Origin: Sphingopyxis sp. PAMC25046
GTDB taxonomy: Bacteria; Pseudomonadota; Alphaproteobacteria; Sphingomonadales; Sphingomonadaceae
Direction of reading: 5' to 3'
DNA length: 64,000 bases
NCBI RefSeq assembly: GCF_004795895.1
Contig: NZ_CP039250.1
Coordinates: forward strand, 372,001-436,000
In this document: piece by piece, positions 1 to 7,775 of the stretch
Position numbering within the stretch: the stretch's first letter is position 1
How the letters are laid out: every line of letters begins with the position of its first letter
Notes under the pieces: model-generated
Databases searched by the model: none
The model's input: the letters and a program-made list of their open reading frames with translations, nothing else
What the model was told of the DNA's origin: nothing
Position numbers and translations under genes: made by a program

Positions 1-934
1 AGAGCCCGTTGACGAGGAAGCTGCGGGCGGCGAGGAAGCGGCCGGCGGCGTGATCGGCGACGAAATGCAGGAAGATGCGGTCGGCGCGACATCTCCGGAA
101 GAAGGCGGCACCGGCGAGGGCGAAGATCCGGATGATCTCGTCCGCCCGCTTCCGGACAAGCTCGTGACCGACCTCACCGCGCACCGCACCCTTGCGCTGC
201 GCGACGCGCTGGCCGCAAGCCCGCTGGTGGCGTTTGCGGCGATGCTCCACGCCATCGTTCTCGAATGCTTCTACACCTATGCCTCCTCGGCGAGTTGCGT
301 CGGCATCGCGCTGCGCAATCATTCGATGGTCGGCTATGATGCGGGGCTCAACGATACGCCGTCCGCGCGGGCCATTCGCGAACGGCACGAAGGCTGGTCC
401 GAGCGGCTGCCCGATGCGACCGCCGATCTGTGGGACGTGCTTGCCGGTCTCGACGCTGATGACCAGGCAGCACTGTTCGCGCACTGCGTCTCCTTCGGCG
501 TCAATGCGGTGTGGGAGCCGGCGACCCGCTATAATGAAGGCCGGGTGTCGGCCCGCGCGGTGGCGAGCCGGATCGACCATTCGCACATCCTCGCGCGGGC
601 GTCGGGCCTCGACATGGTCCAGGCGGGCTGGGTTGCTACCACGGCCAATTACCTCGGACGGGTGACCAAGCCGGGGATCCTCGATGCCGTCGAAGAGGCT
701 TGCGGGGCCGAAGCGGCGGCGCGGATTGCGGGACTGAAGAAGCCCGAGATGGCGAGCGCCGCCGAGGACCTGCTCAAAGGCACCGGCTGGCTTGCACATC
801 CGCTGCGCACGCCCGTCATCGACGAGCCCGACGGTGATGGGGAGCTGGCTGCGGCCAATGACGATGGCCCTGCAATCGAAGCGGGCCATGACGAGCTGGG
901 CGACGACGACATCGAAGCGATTGCCGCCGAATAA
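1..934 (+). CDS. ParB/RepB/Spo0J-like partition protein, C-terminal part
   Basis: This frame is open from the first bases of the window, so the start and the ParB nuclease/HTH part lie outside. What remains is about 310 residues: an acidic Gly/Glu-rich linker, then an alpha-helical, Ala-rich region ending in an acidic tail. Its position directly before a toprim gene and a DUF2493 gene matches the usual parB-like/toprim/DUF2493 trio of alphaproteobacterial conjugative elements. The likely role is DNA binding in segregation or element control. The family call rests mainly on this context and the C-terminal look, because the diagnostic domain is not in the window. Confidence 0.6.
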   Translation, partial: EPVDEEAAGGEEAAGGVIGDEMQEDAVGATSPEEGGTGEGEDPDDLVRPLPDKLVTDLTAHRTLALRDALAASPLVAFAAMLHAIVLECFYTYASSASCVGIALRNHSMVGYDAGLNDTPSARAIRERHEGWSERLPDATADLWDVLAGLDADDQAALFAHCVSFGVNAVWEPATRYNEGRVSARAVASRIDHSHILARASGLDMVQAGWVATTANYLGRVTKPGILDAVEEACGAEAAARIAGLKKPEMASAAEDLLKGTGWLAHPLRTPVIDEPDGDGELAAANDDGPAIEAGHDELGDDDIEAIAAE

Positions 935-1123
935 CGCCACCGACTATCATTCGGGGAGTTCGGCGCTGTGCCGGGCTCCCCATTTTTTCGCTGGCCCTTG
1001 AAATCAGGACGCTCCGCGCGAACATCGGAGGTGTCCGGCAGGGGCTGCCAGACCGCCGCATGCCTTCCTGACCCGCTCCACCGGGCGGGATCGCGCGCAG
1101 CCTGTCTTGTGAAGGAGGCCCCC

Positions 1124-2158
1124 ATGTCGAGTCCTGCAGCCGAGGTCGCGCGACGCCTCGCCGACGATGCCGAGGCGGTTTGCCGCCGATATCTCTCCCA
1201 TGGACGCCGCGAGGGACATTATTGGATGGTCGGTGACGTCCGTAATTCGCCGGGCCGCAGCCTTTACGTTCGCCTTTCTGGCACCGCCGACGGTCTTCGG
1301 TCCGCTGGCAAATGGACCGATGCCGCCAGCGGCGATCATGGCGATCTTCTCGATGTCATCGCCGCGAGCTGCGGCCATACATCCTTCCGCGACACGCTCG
1401 ACGAGGCGCGCCGCTTTCTGAGCCTGCCTGCCGTCATGCCCGGCGACCGAAATCCGGCTCCGCGTAAAGCACCGCGCGGCACCCCCGAGGCCGCCCGCAG
1501 GCTATGGGCCGGATCGAAGCCGCTCAGCGGCACCCTTGCCCGCGCCTATCTGTCTGCCCGCGCGATCGGCGACCTTCGCGATGCCGAATGGCTTCGTTTC
1601 CATCCCCATTGCTTCTATCATCCATCCGAGGACGACGCCCCCGATGTCCGCCGGGCATGGCCCGCCCTGATCGCGGCGATCACTGACGAGGCGGGCAATG
1701 TCACCGGAGTCCATCGCACCTGGCTCGACTCGGCCGCCTGCGACAAGGCGCCGGTTGCCTATCCGCGGCGCGCCATGGGCCAATTGCTCGGTCATGGCGT
1801 TCGGTTCGGCACGTCGGCTGCGGTCATGGCGGCGGGCGAAGGCATCGAAACCATCCTGTCTTTGCGTCAGATCACACCAGCCCTGCCGATGATCGCCGCC
1901 CTTTCGGCGGCCCATCTGGGAGCGTTGACCTTCCCGCGCGGACTGCAGCGACTGTATGTCGCGCGTGACGACGACCCGGCGGGTGCGGCCGCCTTCGGGA
2001 CGCTTTGCGACCGAGCCCGGCCGCTCGGCATCGAGGTCATCGCGCTCGAAGCGGATCGCGGCGACTTCAATGCCGATCTCATGACACTCGGCCGACAGCG
2101 AATGATCGGCTCGCTTCGATCCCAGCTCCGGACTGCGGATCGTTCACTCCTGCTCTGA
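1124..2158 (+). CDS. Toprim-domain (DUF7146-like) DNA metabolism protein
   Basis: 344 residues from an ATG preceded by GAAGGAGG at a good distance; an in-frame start 156 bases upstream has no such site and is rejected. The N-terminal third resembles the primase-associated region found in mobile-element toprim proteins (residues about 15-110, with a KWTDAASGDHGDLLD segment). The toprim fold follows near residues 235-310, with AAGEGIETILS as the conserved Glu motif and ARDDDPAG as the DxD-type motif. Toprim domains bind Mg2+ and act in primases and topoisomerases. A role in element replication or transfer-strand priming is inferred from the family and from the neighbouring ParB-like gene. Confidence 0.8.
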   Translation: MSSPAAEVARRLADDAEAVCRRYLSHGRREGHYWMVGDVRNSPGRSLYVRLSGTADGLRSAGKWTDAASGDHGDLLDVIAASCGHTSFRDTLDEARRFLSLPAVMPGDRNPAPRKAPRGTPEAARRLWAGSKPLSGTLARAYLSARAIGDLRDAEWLRFHPHCFYHPSEDDAPDVRRAWPALIAAITDEAGNVTGVHRTWLDSAACDKAPVAYPRRAMGQLLGHGVRFGTSAAVMAAGEGIETILSLRQITPALPMIAALSAAHLGALTFPRGLQRLYVARDDDPAGAAAFGTLCDRARPLGIEVIALEADRGDFNADLMTLGRQRMIGSLRSQLRTADRSLLL

Positions 2159-2475
2159 CGCCTCAGCATCGGCCGGAAGGAGGGCGGGCGAGGGATGGAC
2201 CGGTGCTGATGCAGCACCACGGGGTGGCCGCGCTCCGGCCTTCGCAAGAGGGCGACTGCGGCGAACCGTACCGGGCCCGCAATGGCGGGCGGGCGGCTAT
2301 TTTCCGCCGGGGCGCGCGGCGCCCCTTTGCATCGCGAAACAAAATAGCCTTCGCCCGCCATCCTCCGCCTTCGGCTTCGGCCGCGGCCGGGGCCGCGGTG
2401 CAGTTCGGTACGGCGCGCCGCGAGGGGTCGCCGCGAAGGCCGCGCGAGCGCGGCAAAACCCGACTGGAGACGATC
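2159..2475. other. Structured 317-bp intergenic region
   Basis: No convincing gene lies between the toprim and DUF2493 genes. The stretch is very GC-rich and built of inverted repeats. The most striking is an outer pair, GGCTATTTT (2295-2303) and AAAATAGCC (2341-2349). It encloses an inner perfect hairpin GGGGCGC/GCGCCCC. The A/T-containing outer arms stand out from the GC-rich surroundings. It could be a structured leader, an attenuator or a partition-like site close to the ParB-like gene; the sequence alone does not say which. Confidence 0.5.
2295..2349. repeat. Nested inverted repeat (9-bp outer, 7-bp inner arms)
   Basis: GGCTATTTT pairs perfectly with AAAATAGCC across 37 bases. Inside lies a second perfect 7-bp stem, GGGGCGC/GCGCCCC, with a 3-base loop. 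Elements of comparable design, with an outer arm containing an A/T run, occur at 33756-33866 and 45184-45233. This suggests a recurring class of intergenic structures in this element. Confidence 0.55.
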
Positions 2476-3408
2476 ATGTTGAGCCCCACCGAACCCGCCG
2501 ACGATCCTGCCGAAGCCGGCGCCACCCATCTCCTCCTTCAGGAGATGCAACTCTTCGGACATCGCCCCTTCGAAGACGAACCCGACCCGCGCCCGCTGCC
2601 CGATGCCCGCCTGGCGGCCGGCGCTGTCGCCGACATATTCGATGCCCTTGTCGGCTGTCTCGACGATACGCGGATCGAGCCCGATCTCGAAGAGCTCCTC
2701 TGGAACGTCGTCAACCTCTTCCACCGCGCGGGGGAGCGGGTCGAACGCAGCCTCGACGACAATGAACAGGCGCAACGCCGAGCCCAGCGCGAACAGGACG
2801 GGAGCGAGATCCGGTCGGTCGAGCTCGAACGCCTCGTGCAGCAGGGGATCAGCCTGATCGAACGGCGCGATGCGATGGAATTCTTCCGCGAAAGCGCCGC
2901 CGAACAATTTCGGACCCACTGCCGCAAGGCCTGGTCACCGCGCACCGGATCGCGCGCGCATCACCGGTCGATGACCGCGGCGATGATCGACAGCCGTGAC
3001 TTTCTCGACGCGCGGTTGCGCCAGAAAGCGGCTGCACTTCTTCCCGAGGGCACGCGCATCCTGTTCACCGGCGGCGCTGATGTCGACGATCATAGGGCGA
3101 TCTGGGATGCTCTCGATCGCGCACGCGACCGCCATCCCGATATGATCCTGCTCCATGGGGCAACGCCGACGGGGGCCGAACGCATCGCCGCCTGCTGGGC
3201 CGAAACCCGCAAGGTGACGCAGGTGGCCTTCCGTCCCGACTGGAGCCGGCATGGCAAGTCCGCGCCGTTCAAGCGCAACGACCGGATGCTCGAAGCACTG
3301 CCGGTCGGGGTCATCATCTTCCCCGGCACCGGCATCCAGGACAATCTCGCCGACAAGGCTGCGAAGATCGGCCTTCCGGTCTGGGATTTTCGCAAGCGGG
3401 GCCGATGA
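2476..3408 (+). CDS. DUF2493 (YspA/SLOG-like) protein
   Basis: 310 residues; the ATG at 2476 is the first after the structured intergenic region. The first half is helical and acidic. The second half (about residues 180-305) carries the SLOG-like Rossmann fold of DUF2493: a beta strand then FTGGADVDDHRAIWDAL, followed by MILLHGATPTGAERIAA and a VIIFPGTG strand. SLOG domains bind nucleotides or their derivatives. DUF2493 proteins of this length are common on rhizobial and sphingomonad ICEs and plasmids next to toprim and ParB-like genes. The substrate is unknown and no further function is claimed. Confidence 0.8.
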   Translation: MLSPTEPADDPAEAGATHLLLQEMQLFGHRPFEDEPDPRPLPDARLAAGAVADIFDALVGCLDDTRIEPDLEELLWNVVNLFHRAGERVERSLDDNEQAQRRAQREQDGSEIRSVELERLVQQGISLIERRDAMEFFRESAAEQFRTHCRKAWSPRTGSRAHHRSMTAAMIDSRDFLDARLRQKAAALLPEGTRILFTGGADVDDHRAIWDALDRARDRHPDMILLHGATPTGAERIAACWAETRKVTQVAFRPDWSRHGKSAPFKRNDRMLEALPVGVIIFPGTGIQDNLADKAAKIGLPVWDFRKRGR

Positions 3409-3466
3409 CAGCCGTCGGGCATTCGGACGCTTTCGGCAAAATGGCCCCAATCTGGTTCTATCTCCC

Positions 3467-3487
3467 GAATATAATTGAAATATATTC
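3467..3487. promoter_or_regulatory. 21-bp palindrome in AT-rich promoter region before luxR
   Basis: GAATATA and TATATTC form perfect 7-bp arms around a 7-base centre. It lies in the only clearly AT-rich patch of this region (about 3460-3525), some 165 bases before the luxR start. Size and symmetry fit an operator for a dimeric regulator, but it does not resemble a textbook lux or tra box. A related motif, ATATTC-GGA-GAATAT, lies before the lasso precursors at 6647-6661. Confidence 0.35.
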
Positions 3488-3650
3488 GTAACATCCGCAA
3501 ATTTACATCATTGTAGATCGCTATGACCAGCGGCGATCACCCGTCGCCGGCGGGACGGCCCATTGAGAGGGCACCGCTCGCAGGCCATGACGAGGAGCAG
3601 GGACGGTCGGCCGACTTGGCGACGACTGCCGTCCGCTGCCATGGGTCGCA

Positions 3651-4394
3651 ATGCCGACGATGGACGCTGCGCATGCTTTTGCGCTCGACGTCACGCGGGT
3701 GAAGGATGCGGCGGGTCTGGCCGATCTGCTGGCGGAGGCCTGCGCGCGCATGGGCTGTTCCTGGTTCGCGCTGAGCCACCATGTCGATTTCCTCGCGGCT
3801 CCCGACAGGGGTGTTCGCGTCCACAACTATCCCGAGGATTGGGCCCGCTGGTTTGACGAGCGCGGCCTAGGGCTTACCGATCCGGTGCATCGCGCCAGTC
3901 ACCGCAGTCTCGAGGGTTTCTTCTGGCGCAACATGAAGCCGCTTTCGGGCGAACGCCCCGAGGACGAACTGGTTCTCAGTGAGGCGCAGCGGCACGGAAT
4001 AGGAGACGGGCTTACCATACCGGCGCATATTCCTGGCGAGGCGCATGGTTCGGTGTCCTTCGCCTGGACGCCGGGGATCGCCGCGAATGATATGGCGCTC
4101 CTCTTTGCCCGAATGATCGGTGGGCCAGCCTTCGAAGCCGCGCGGCTGCTCGCCAATCCCGAACTCGCGCAGGTCGGGCCGCGGCTGACGGACCGCCAGC
4201 GCGAATGTCTGATCTTGTCCGCCAAAGGCAACAGTGCCCCGAAGGTTGGACGCATCCTCGATCTCAGTCCCGACACGGTTCGCGAGCATCTTCGCAACGC
4301 GCGGCAGCGTTACGACGCGAATGGTGGGATCACGCTGACGGTGCGCGCGCTTTATGCCGGCGACCTCAGCTACGAGGATATCGCCAAGCGCTGA
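3651..4394 (+). CDS. luxR-like: LuxR-family quorum-sensing regulator (autoinducer-binding)
   Basis: 247 residues, the usual size of a LuxR/TraR protein. Residues about 15-165 form the autoinducer-binding domain. They contain YPEDWARWFDERGL followed by DPVHR, which corresponds to the conserved Y-x3-W ... DP ligand pocket. Residues about 180-240 are the LuxR helix-turn-helix (LTDRQRECLILSAKG, then SPDTVREHL). The luxI-type synthase follows 91 bases after its stop. By analogy with TraR of Agrobacterium and ICEMlSym, it probably senses the acyl-homoserine lactone made by the neighbour and may switch on transfer genes; the targets are not proven here. Confidence 0.93.
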   Translation: MPTMDAAHAFALDVTRVKDAAGLADLLAEACARMGCSWFALSHHVDFLAAPDRGVRVHNYPEDWARWFDERGLGLTDPVHRASHRSLEGFFWRNMKPLSGERPEDELVLSEAQRHGIGDGLTIPAHIPGEAHGSVSFAWTPGIAANDMALLFARMIGGPAFEAARLLANPELAQVGPRLTDRQRECLILSAKGNSAPKVGRILDLSPDTVREHLRNARQRYDANGGITLTVRALYAGDLSYEDIAKR

Positions 4395-4485
4395 ACTTTT
4401 TTCGCCGACACCCCCCGATCGTGCTATGGTGGAGTGGCAAAAAGCCGTTCAATTGGATGGTCTCTTTCGAAAAGGAGACACATCC

Positions 4486-5103
4486 ATGCTTTCGGTAATC
4501 GACCATTCCAACCGCGCGCACGAGCATCAATTGCTCCGCGCGATGTTCGAGGCGCGTAAGCGCGTCTTCATCGATCTTCTGAAATGGGACCTGCCGGTGC
4601 TCGCCGACCGGTTCGAGATCGATCATTTCGACGATCCCCATGCGACCTATCTGATCGTCGGCGATCAGGAGGGCGGGCATCTCGCCTCGGCGCGCCTCCT
4701 TCCCACCACGCGCCCGGCTCTTCTCGATGGTCTCTTCCCCGGCCTCGTCGACGGCATCCCGCCGTCCGGCCCCGACATCTTCGAGATCACGCGCTTCTGC
4801 CTGTCGCCGGGGATCGGTGCGCGCCAGCGCCGCACCGCGCGCGACACGCTTCTTGTCGGGCTGGTAGACTATGCGCTCGCCAACGGCATCCGCTCCTACA
4901 CCGGCGTCGCAGAGCTCGACTGGTTCGCTCAGATCCGGACCTTTGGCTGGGACTGCAAGGCGCTCGGCGAAGCCGGCATTTACGACGGCCGCGCGCTGAC
5001 CTCGCTGCGGATCGAGATCGACGCCGACACCCCCGCAAGGCTCAAGTCGGCGGGGATTGTTTCGGGCAGCGCTGCGACGCCGGTCGCGGCCAATGCAGCG
5101 TGA
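4486..5103 (+). CDS. luxI-like: Acyl-homoserine-lactone synthase (LuxI family)
   Basis: 205 residues from an ATG preceded by AAAGGAG at ideal distance; the longer in-frame start overlaps luxR and is rejected. LuxI hallmarks are visible: MFEARKRVFIDLLKWDLPV near residues 18-36 (conserved Arg, Phe and Trp), DHFDDPHATYLIV, and EITRFCLSP with the conserved Glu and Arg. The enzyme joins S-adenosylmethionine to an acyl group carried by acyl-ACP to make the autoinducer. Acyl-chain length cannot be read from the sequence. It lies in the same direction as luxR and 13 bases before the phyH-like gene, so synthase and dioxygenase are probably co-transcribed. Confidence 0.94.
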   Translation: MLSVIDHSNRAHEHQLLRAMFEARKRVFIDLLKWDLPVLADRFEIDHFDDPHATYLIVGDQEGGHLASARLLPTTRPALLDGLFPGLVDGIPPSGPDIFEITRFCLSPGIGARQRRTARDTLLVGLVDYALANGIRSYTGVAELDWFAQIRTFGWDCKALGEAGIYDGRALTSLRIEIDADTPARLKSAGIVSGSAATPVAANAA

Positions 5104-5116
5104 AAGGAGCGGGACC

Positions 5117-6028
5117 ATGATTACCGATATCGCTCCAGTCGATAGCCACCAGCCGCCCTCTGCTTCGATGCGGGCGCTCAAGGAAAACGGCTACGCGATC
5201 GTTCGCGAAGCCGTTCCCGCCGAGCTGATCGCGGCGATCGATCGCGACCTCGATCCGCGATACGCCGCGACGCCCTTTTGCGAGGGCGGCTTCTATGGGA
5301 CACGCACCAAGCGCTTCGGCCGCCTGCTCATCCGCTCGCCGCATGTTGGCGCATTGGTCATGAACCCGGCGATCCTCGCCCTCGCCGAGGCCGCGCTCGG
5401 CGACTGGTGTGAGCGCATCCAGCTCAATCTCGCCCAAGCGATTGAGCTGCATCCGGGAGCGCTTCCGCAATTCCCGCACCGCGATCAAGATATGTGGCAG
5501 GGCACACTCGGTGAGGTCGAATATCTCGTGAATGTGATGTGGCCGCTGACGCCCTTCACCACCGAGAATGGCGCCACGATCATCTGGCCGAAAAGCCATG
5601 GGCTCGAGGCGCTCATCGAGGAACCGGCGGAGGAGCCGATCATTGCCGAGACCATGCCGGGCGATGCCATCGTCTTCCTGGGTTCGACGCTCCACGGAGC
5701 CGGCGGCAATTGCAGCGCGTCGGTGCGGCGCGGGATCATCATCAGCTACTGCCTTGGCTGGCTGAAACCATATGAGAACCAGTGGCTCGCCTATCCACCC
5801 GACGTCGCGAAGGACTTTCCGCCGGAGCTGGCGGCCTTGACCGGCTATGTACAGCATCGCCCAAACCTCGGCAACTTCGAGGGCCAGTGTCCCTCGATCC
5901 TGTTCCGCGGCTATCCCCCCGACCCGATCGCAGCCGTTGATGCGCTCCGGCCCGACCAGCAGGCGCTTCTTGCCGACTATATCGGCGACCAAAGATCGGC
6001 GGGCGGAGACGGGACGCTCGCGGCATGA
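5117..6028 (+). CDS. phyH-like: Phytanoyl-CoA dioxygenase (PhyH) family protein
   Basis: 303 residues, ATG after GAAAGGAGC. It carries the Fe(II)/2-oxoglutarate oxygenase facial triad: H121 and D123 in PHRDQD, and distal H193 in TLHGAGGN. An Arg pair (RRG, residues 204-205) is placed to bind 2-oxoglutarate. The fold and length match PhyH enzymes, which hydroxylate diverse small molecules. A phyH-like gene beside luxI is a recurring arrangement in sphingomonads. Modification of the signal, or of a quorum-controlled metabolite, is a reasonable guess but not shown. The GntR start codon overlaps its stop (ATGA), implying coupled translation. Confidence 0.85.
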   Translation: MITDIAPVDSHQPPSASMRALKENGYAIVREAVPAELIAAIDRDLDPRYAATPFCEGGFYGTRTKRFGRLLIRSPHVGALVMNPAILALAEAALGDWCERIQLNLAQAIELHPGALPQFPHRDQDMWQGTLGEVEYLVNVMWPLTPFTTENGATIIWPKSHGLEALIEEPAEEPIIAETMPGDAIVFLGSTLHGAGGNCSASVRRGIIISYCLGWLKPYENQWLAYPPDVAKDFPPELAALTGYVQHRPNLGNFEGQCPSILFRGYPPDPIAAVDALRPDQQALLADYIGDQRSAGGDGTLAA

Positions 6029-6663
6029 GCCCGGGCACCACGATGGAGCGGGTCTATCTGGACCTCAAGGCGCGTATCCTGTCGGGCACCTATCCGCCCG
6101 GTACGCGCCTCGAGGCGGCGCAGCTCGCAAAGTCGCTGGCGGCCAGCGCTACCCCCGTTCGCGATGCCCTGTATCGCCTGTCGGGCGAGCGGATCATCGA
6201 GAGCTGGCATCAGGAGGGGTTTCGGCAGCCCCTTCTTAATGAGGCGGATTTGGTCGAACTCTATTGGTGGACCGGCGCCCTTCTCTCGCTGGCGTTGAAG
6301 GGGAGGACGCCGAGGCCCGATTTGCCAGGCGGACTGATCTCGCTCGCGAATCACCAGGCCTATCCTGAGGGGCTCAATGGCCTCTTCCGGACCATCGCAA
6401 TCGGCAGCAGCAACGGCGAACTTCGCGCTACCATCATCAATTGTGTCGAGCGAAGCATGACAATCCGCACATTGGAGGTTCGTGTCGATGGGTCTGTGGG
6501 CGACGCGCTCACGGCGATGGCGGACGATTACCGGTTCGGTCGATGGAGCGCTTTACGCAGTAAAATCACGCGCTTCCATCGCCGCCGCGCGTCATATGCC
6601 GGCCGCGTCGCGGCCGAAATCCGGCGCCGGTCCGAGCCGCTGGATAATATTCGGAGAATATGA
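6025..6663 (+). CDS. GntR-family transcriptional regulator
   Basis: 212 residues; its ATG overlaps the phyH stop. Residues about 7-75 are a classic GntR winged helix: VYLDLKARILSGTYPPGTRL, then SATPVRDALYRL and the wing. The C-terminal domain is helical, shorter than a full FCD, and its ligand is unknown. It is the last gene before the lasso precursors, whose first start lies 82 bases downstream. A palindrome ATATTC-GGA-GAATAT overlaps its stop codon and could be its own operator or that of another factor. Control of the quorum-sensing operon or of the lasso locus is inferred from position only. Confidence 0.85.
   Translation: MSPGTTMERVYLDLKARILSGTYPPGTRLEAAQLAKSLAASATPVRDALYRLSGERIIESWHQEGFRQPLLNEADLVELYWWTGALLSLALKGRTPRPDLPGGLISLANHQAYPEGLNGLFRTIAIGSSNGELRATIINCVERSMTIRTLEVRVDGSVGDALTAMADDYRFGRWSALRSKITRFHRRRASYAGRVAAEIRRRSEPLDNIRRI
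6647..6661. promoter_or_regulatory. Palindrome upstream of the lasso precursor genes
   Basis: ATATTC-GGA-GAATAT is a perfect 15-bp palindrome that overlaps the gntR stop codon. It is followed within 25 bases by AT-rich sequence that could hold promoter elements. The position, about 85 bases before the first precursor start, fits an operator. A GntR dimer is the simplest candidate, but the binding protein is unknown. Confidence 0.35.
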
Positions 6664-6745
6664 GTCGTATTAAATTCCTATACGGCGCGGCCTCCCTAGC
6701 TTCGAGAGGGCCGCAATTCCGCGGCAATCATGGAAGGAAGCGATC

Positions 6746-6868
6746 ATGGACCGCGAACTCAATGAGTTGATCGAACTCGGCAGCGTTACCGGCGACACCG
6801 CGGGCAGCGAAGACGTCGGCATCGAAACGAACGGCAAGTTCAAGCCGCTCGGACTCAGCCAGGACTGA
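6746..6868 (+). CDS. Lasso peptide precursor 1 (A1)
   Basis: A 40-residue peptide with GGAAGGA ahead of its ATG. It is nearly identical in design to the next gene. The leader (about 19 residues) ends GSVTGDTA, with Thr at the penultimate leader position, the hallmark recognised by lasso enzymes. The predicted 21-residue core starts with Gly1, has Glu8 (GSEDVGIE) for a Gly1-Glu8 eight-residue macrolactam ring, and ends LGLSQD. Core start and ring size follow the known rule (Gly at 1, Asp/Glu at 7-9) and are inferred. Processing enzymes B and C lie downstream, so the assignment is strong. Confidence 0.92.
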   Translation: MDRELNELIELGSVTGDTAGSEDVGIETNGKFKPLGLSQD

Positions 6869-6877
6869 CCAGCGCTC

Positions 6878-6904
6878 CGGGGACCGGCCCGAGGCCGGCC
6901 CCCG
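6878..6904 (+). terminator. GC-rich hairpin after precursor 1
   Basis: CGGGGACCGGCC and GGCCGGCCCCCG pair at 11 of 12 positions around a CGA loop, ten bases after the A1 stop. There is no long U tract, so it may be a partial terminator or a 3' mRNA stabiliser. A similar hairpin follows A2. This would raise precursor levels over those of the enzymes. Confidence 0.6.
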
Positions 6905-6936
6905 GTCGTTTCCTTGTGTCTGAGAAGGGAAGCAAC

Positions 6937-7059
6937 ATGGAACGCGATAACGACACGCTCGTCGAACTCGGCTCGGTCTCCGGTGACACCGCCGGCGACT
7001 GGGGCCTGTATGTCGAAGCCGGCGGCCGTATGCCGACGCCCGGTCTCGTCCAGGACTGA
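6937..7059 (+). CDS. Lasso peptide precursor 2 (A2)
   Basis: A 40-residue peptide, ATG preceded by GAGAAGGGA. The leader shares (V/I)ELGSV(S/T)GDTA with precursor 1, keeping Thr at position -2. The predicted 21-residue core begins GDWGLYVE, giving Gly1 and Glu8 for an eight-residue ring, continues through Arg12-Met13 and Pro14/Pro16 (candidate plug region), and ends PGLVQD. Leaders are almost the same while cores differ at most ring and loop positions, as expected for duplicated precursors sharing one maturation machinery. Ring closure and threading are inferred. Confidence 0.93.
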   Translation: MERDNDTLVELGSVSGDTAGDWGLYVEAGGRMPTPGLVQD

Positions 7060-7068
7060 CTGGTGTAT

Positions 7069-7100
7069 CCGGGAGCCGTCCAGCATCGAGCGGCTCCCGG
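7069..7100 (+). terminator. Perfect 10-bp hairpin between precursor 2 and the B gene
   Basis: CCGGGAGCCG and CGGCTCCCGG pair perfectly around a 12-base loop, between the A2 stop (7059) and the B start (7116). No U tract follows. It probably attenuates read-through into B and C, or protects the precursor mRNA, a known layout in lasso operons. Confidence 0.65.
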
Positions 7101-7115
7101 GTCTCGCGCGGCGCC

Positions 7116-7775
7116 ATGACGACCGGCTGGAAACTGGCAACCGGAACGGGCTATTGCGAAGTCGACGGAGATCTCGTCTTCCTCGACCTTGTCCGGGACA
7201 AATATTTCGCGCTGCGCGGGCAAGACCGCGCGGCCTTCGAGCGGCTTCGGGCAGGCGAGCCGAACGACAGCGAGGCGATGGGGCGTCTTGTGGCGACAGG
7301 ATTCCTCGCACGGTCGAGCGAGCCGACGAAGCTCGATCCGGCCTCGCCTCACATTCCGGCCAACGATTTGTCGGCGGTCGCCGACGGACCGACATCGCTC
7401 CGCATGGGTTTCGCAGCGTCCCGCGCGCTGCGCTGGGCAAGACGTTCGATGCGGCCAAACCGGATCGCGTCAACGGTGGAAGCCATGCGGAACGCAAAGC
7501 TTCGGCTCGGCGTGCCGGGCGCCGAAGCGGCGGTTCGGGGCATCGCTTCATCCTATGCAGCATCGCGCTGGATGGCGCGGACCCCGCCACGATGTTTGAT
7601 CGACGCGCTAGCGCTCGACCACATCCTCCTGTCGCACGGCCTAGGCGCGCGGCTGGTTTTTGGGGTGCGTCTCAGCCCCTTTGCCGCACATTGCTGGTTA
7701 CAGAGTCCCGGCGCGGTGTTGACCGGAATCTCGGCCGAGGCCCGCAACTTCACACCAATATTGGCGATCGGATGA
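7116..7775 (+). CDS. Lasso peptide B protein: RRE fused to transglutaminase-like leader protease
   Basis: 219 residues, one chain carrying both B functions. Residues 1 to about 75 resemble the PqqD-like recognition element that binds the leader (YCEVDGDLVFLDLVRDKYFAL). The C-terminal part (about 110-219) is the transglutaminase-like protease of lasso systems, with Cys near residue 160 (PPRCLIDALAL) and His near 192 (FAAHCWLQ) as the catalytic pair, plus a downstream acidic residue. It cuts the precursor after the Thr-containing leader end. The C gene overlaps its stop (ATGA). The fused B is the form expected in proteobacterial clusters; actinobacteria often split it. Confidence 0.9.
   Translation: MTTGWKLATGTGYCEVDGDLVFLDLVRDKYFALRGQDRAAFERLRAGEPNDSEAMGRLVATGFLARSSEPTKLDPASPHIPANDLSAVADGPTSLRMGFAASRALRWARRSMRPNRIASTVEAMRNAKLRLGVPGAEAAVRGIASSYAASRWMARTPPRCLIDALALDHILLSHGLGARLVFGVRLSPFAAHCWLQSPGAVLTGISAEARNFTPILAIG

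Noticed and set aside
4395..4485. Lux/tra box between luxR and luxI
   Set aside because: No convincing 18-20 bp dyad was found there; only the palindrome at 3467-3487 is symmetrical enough.
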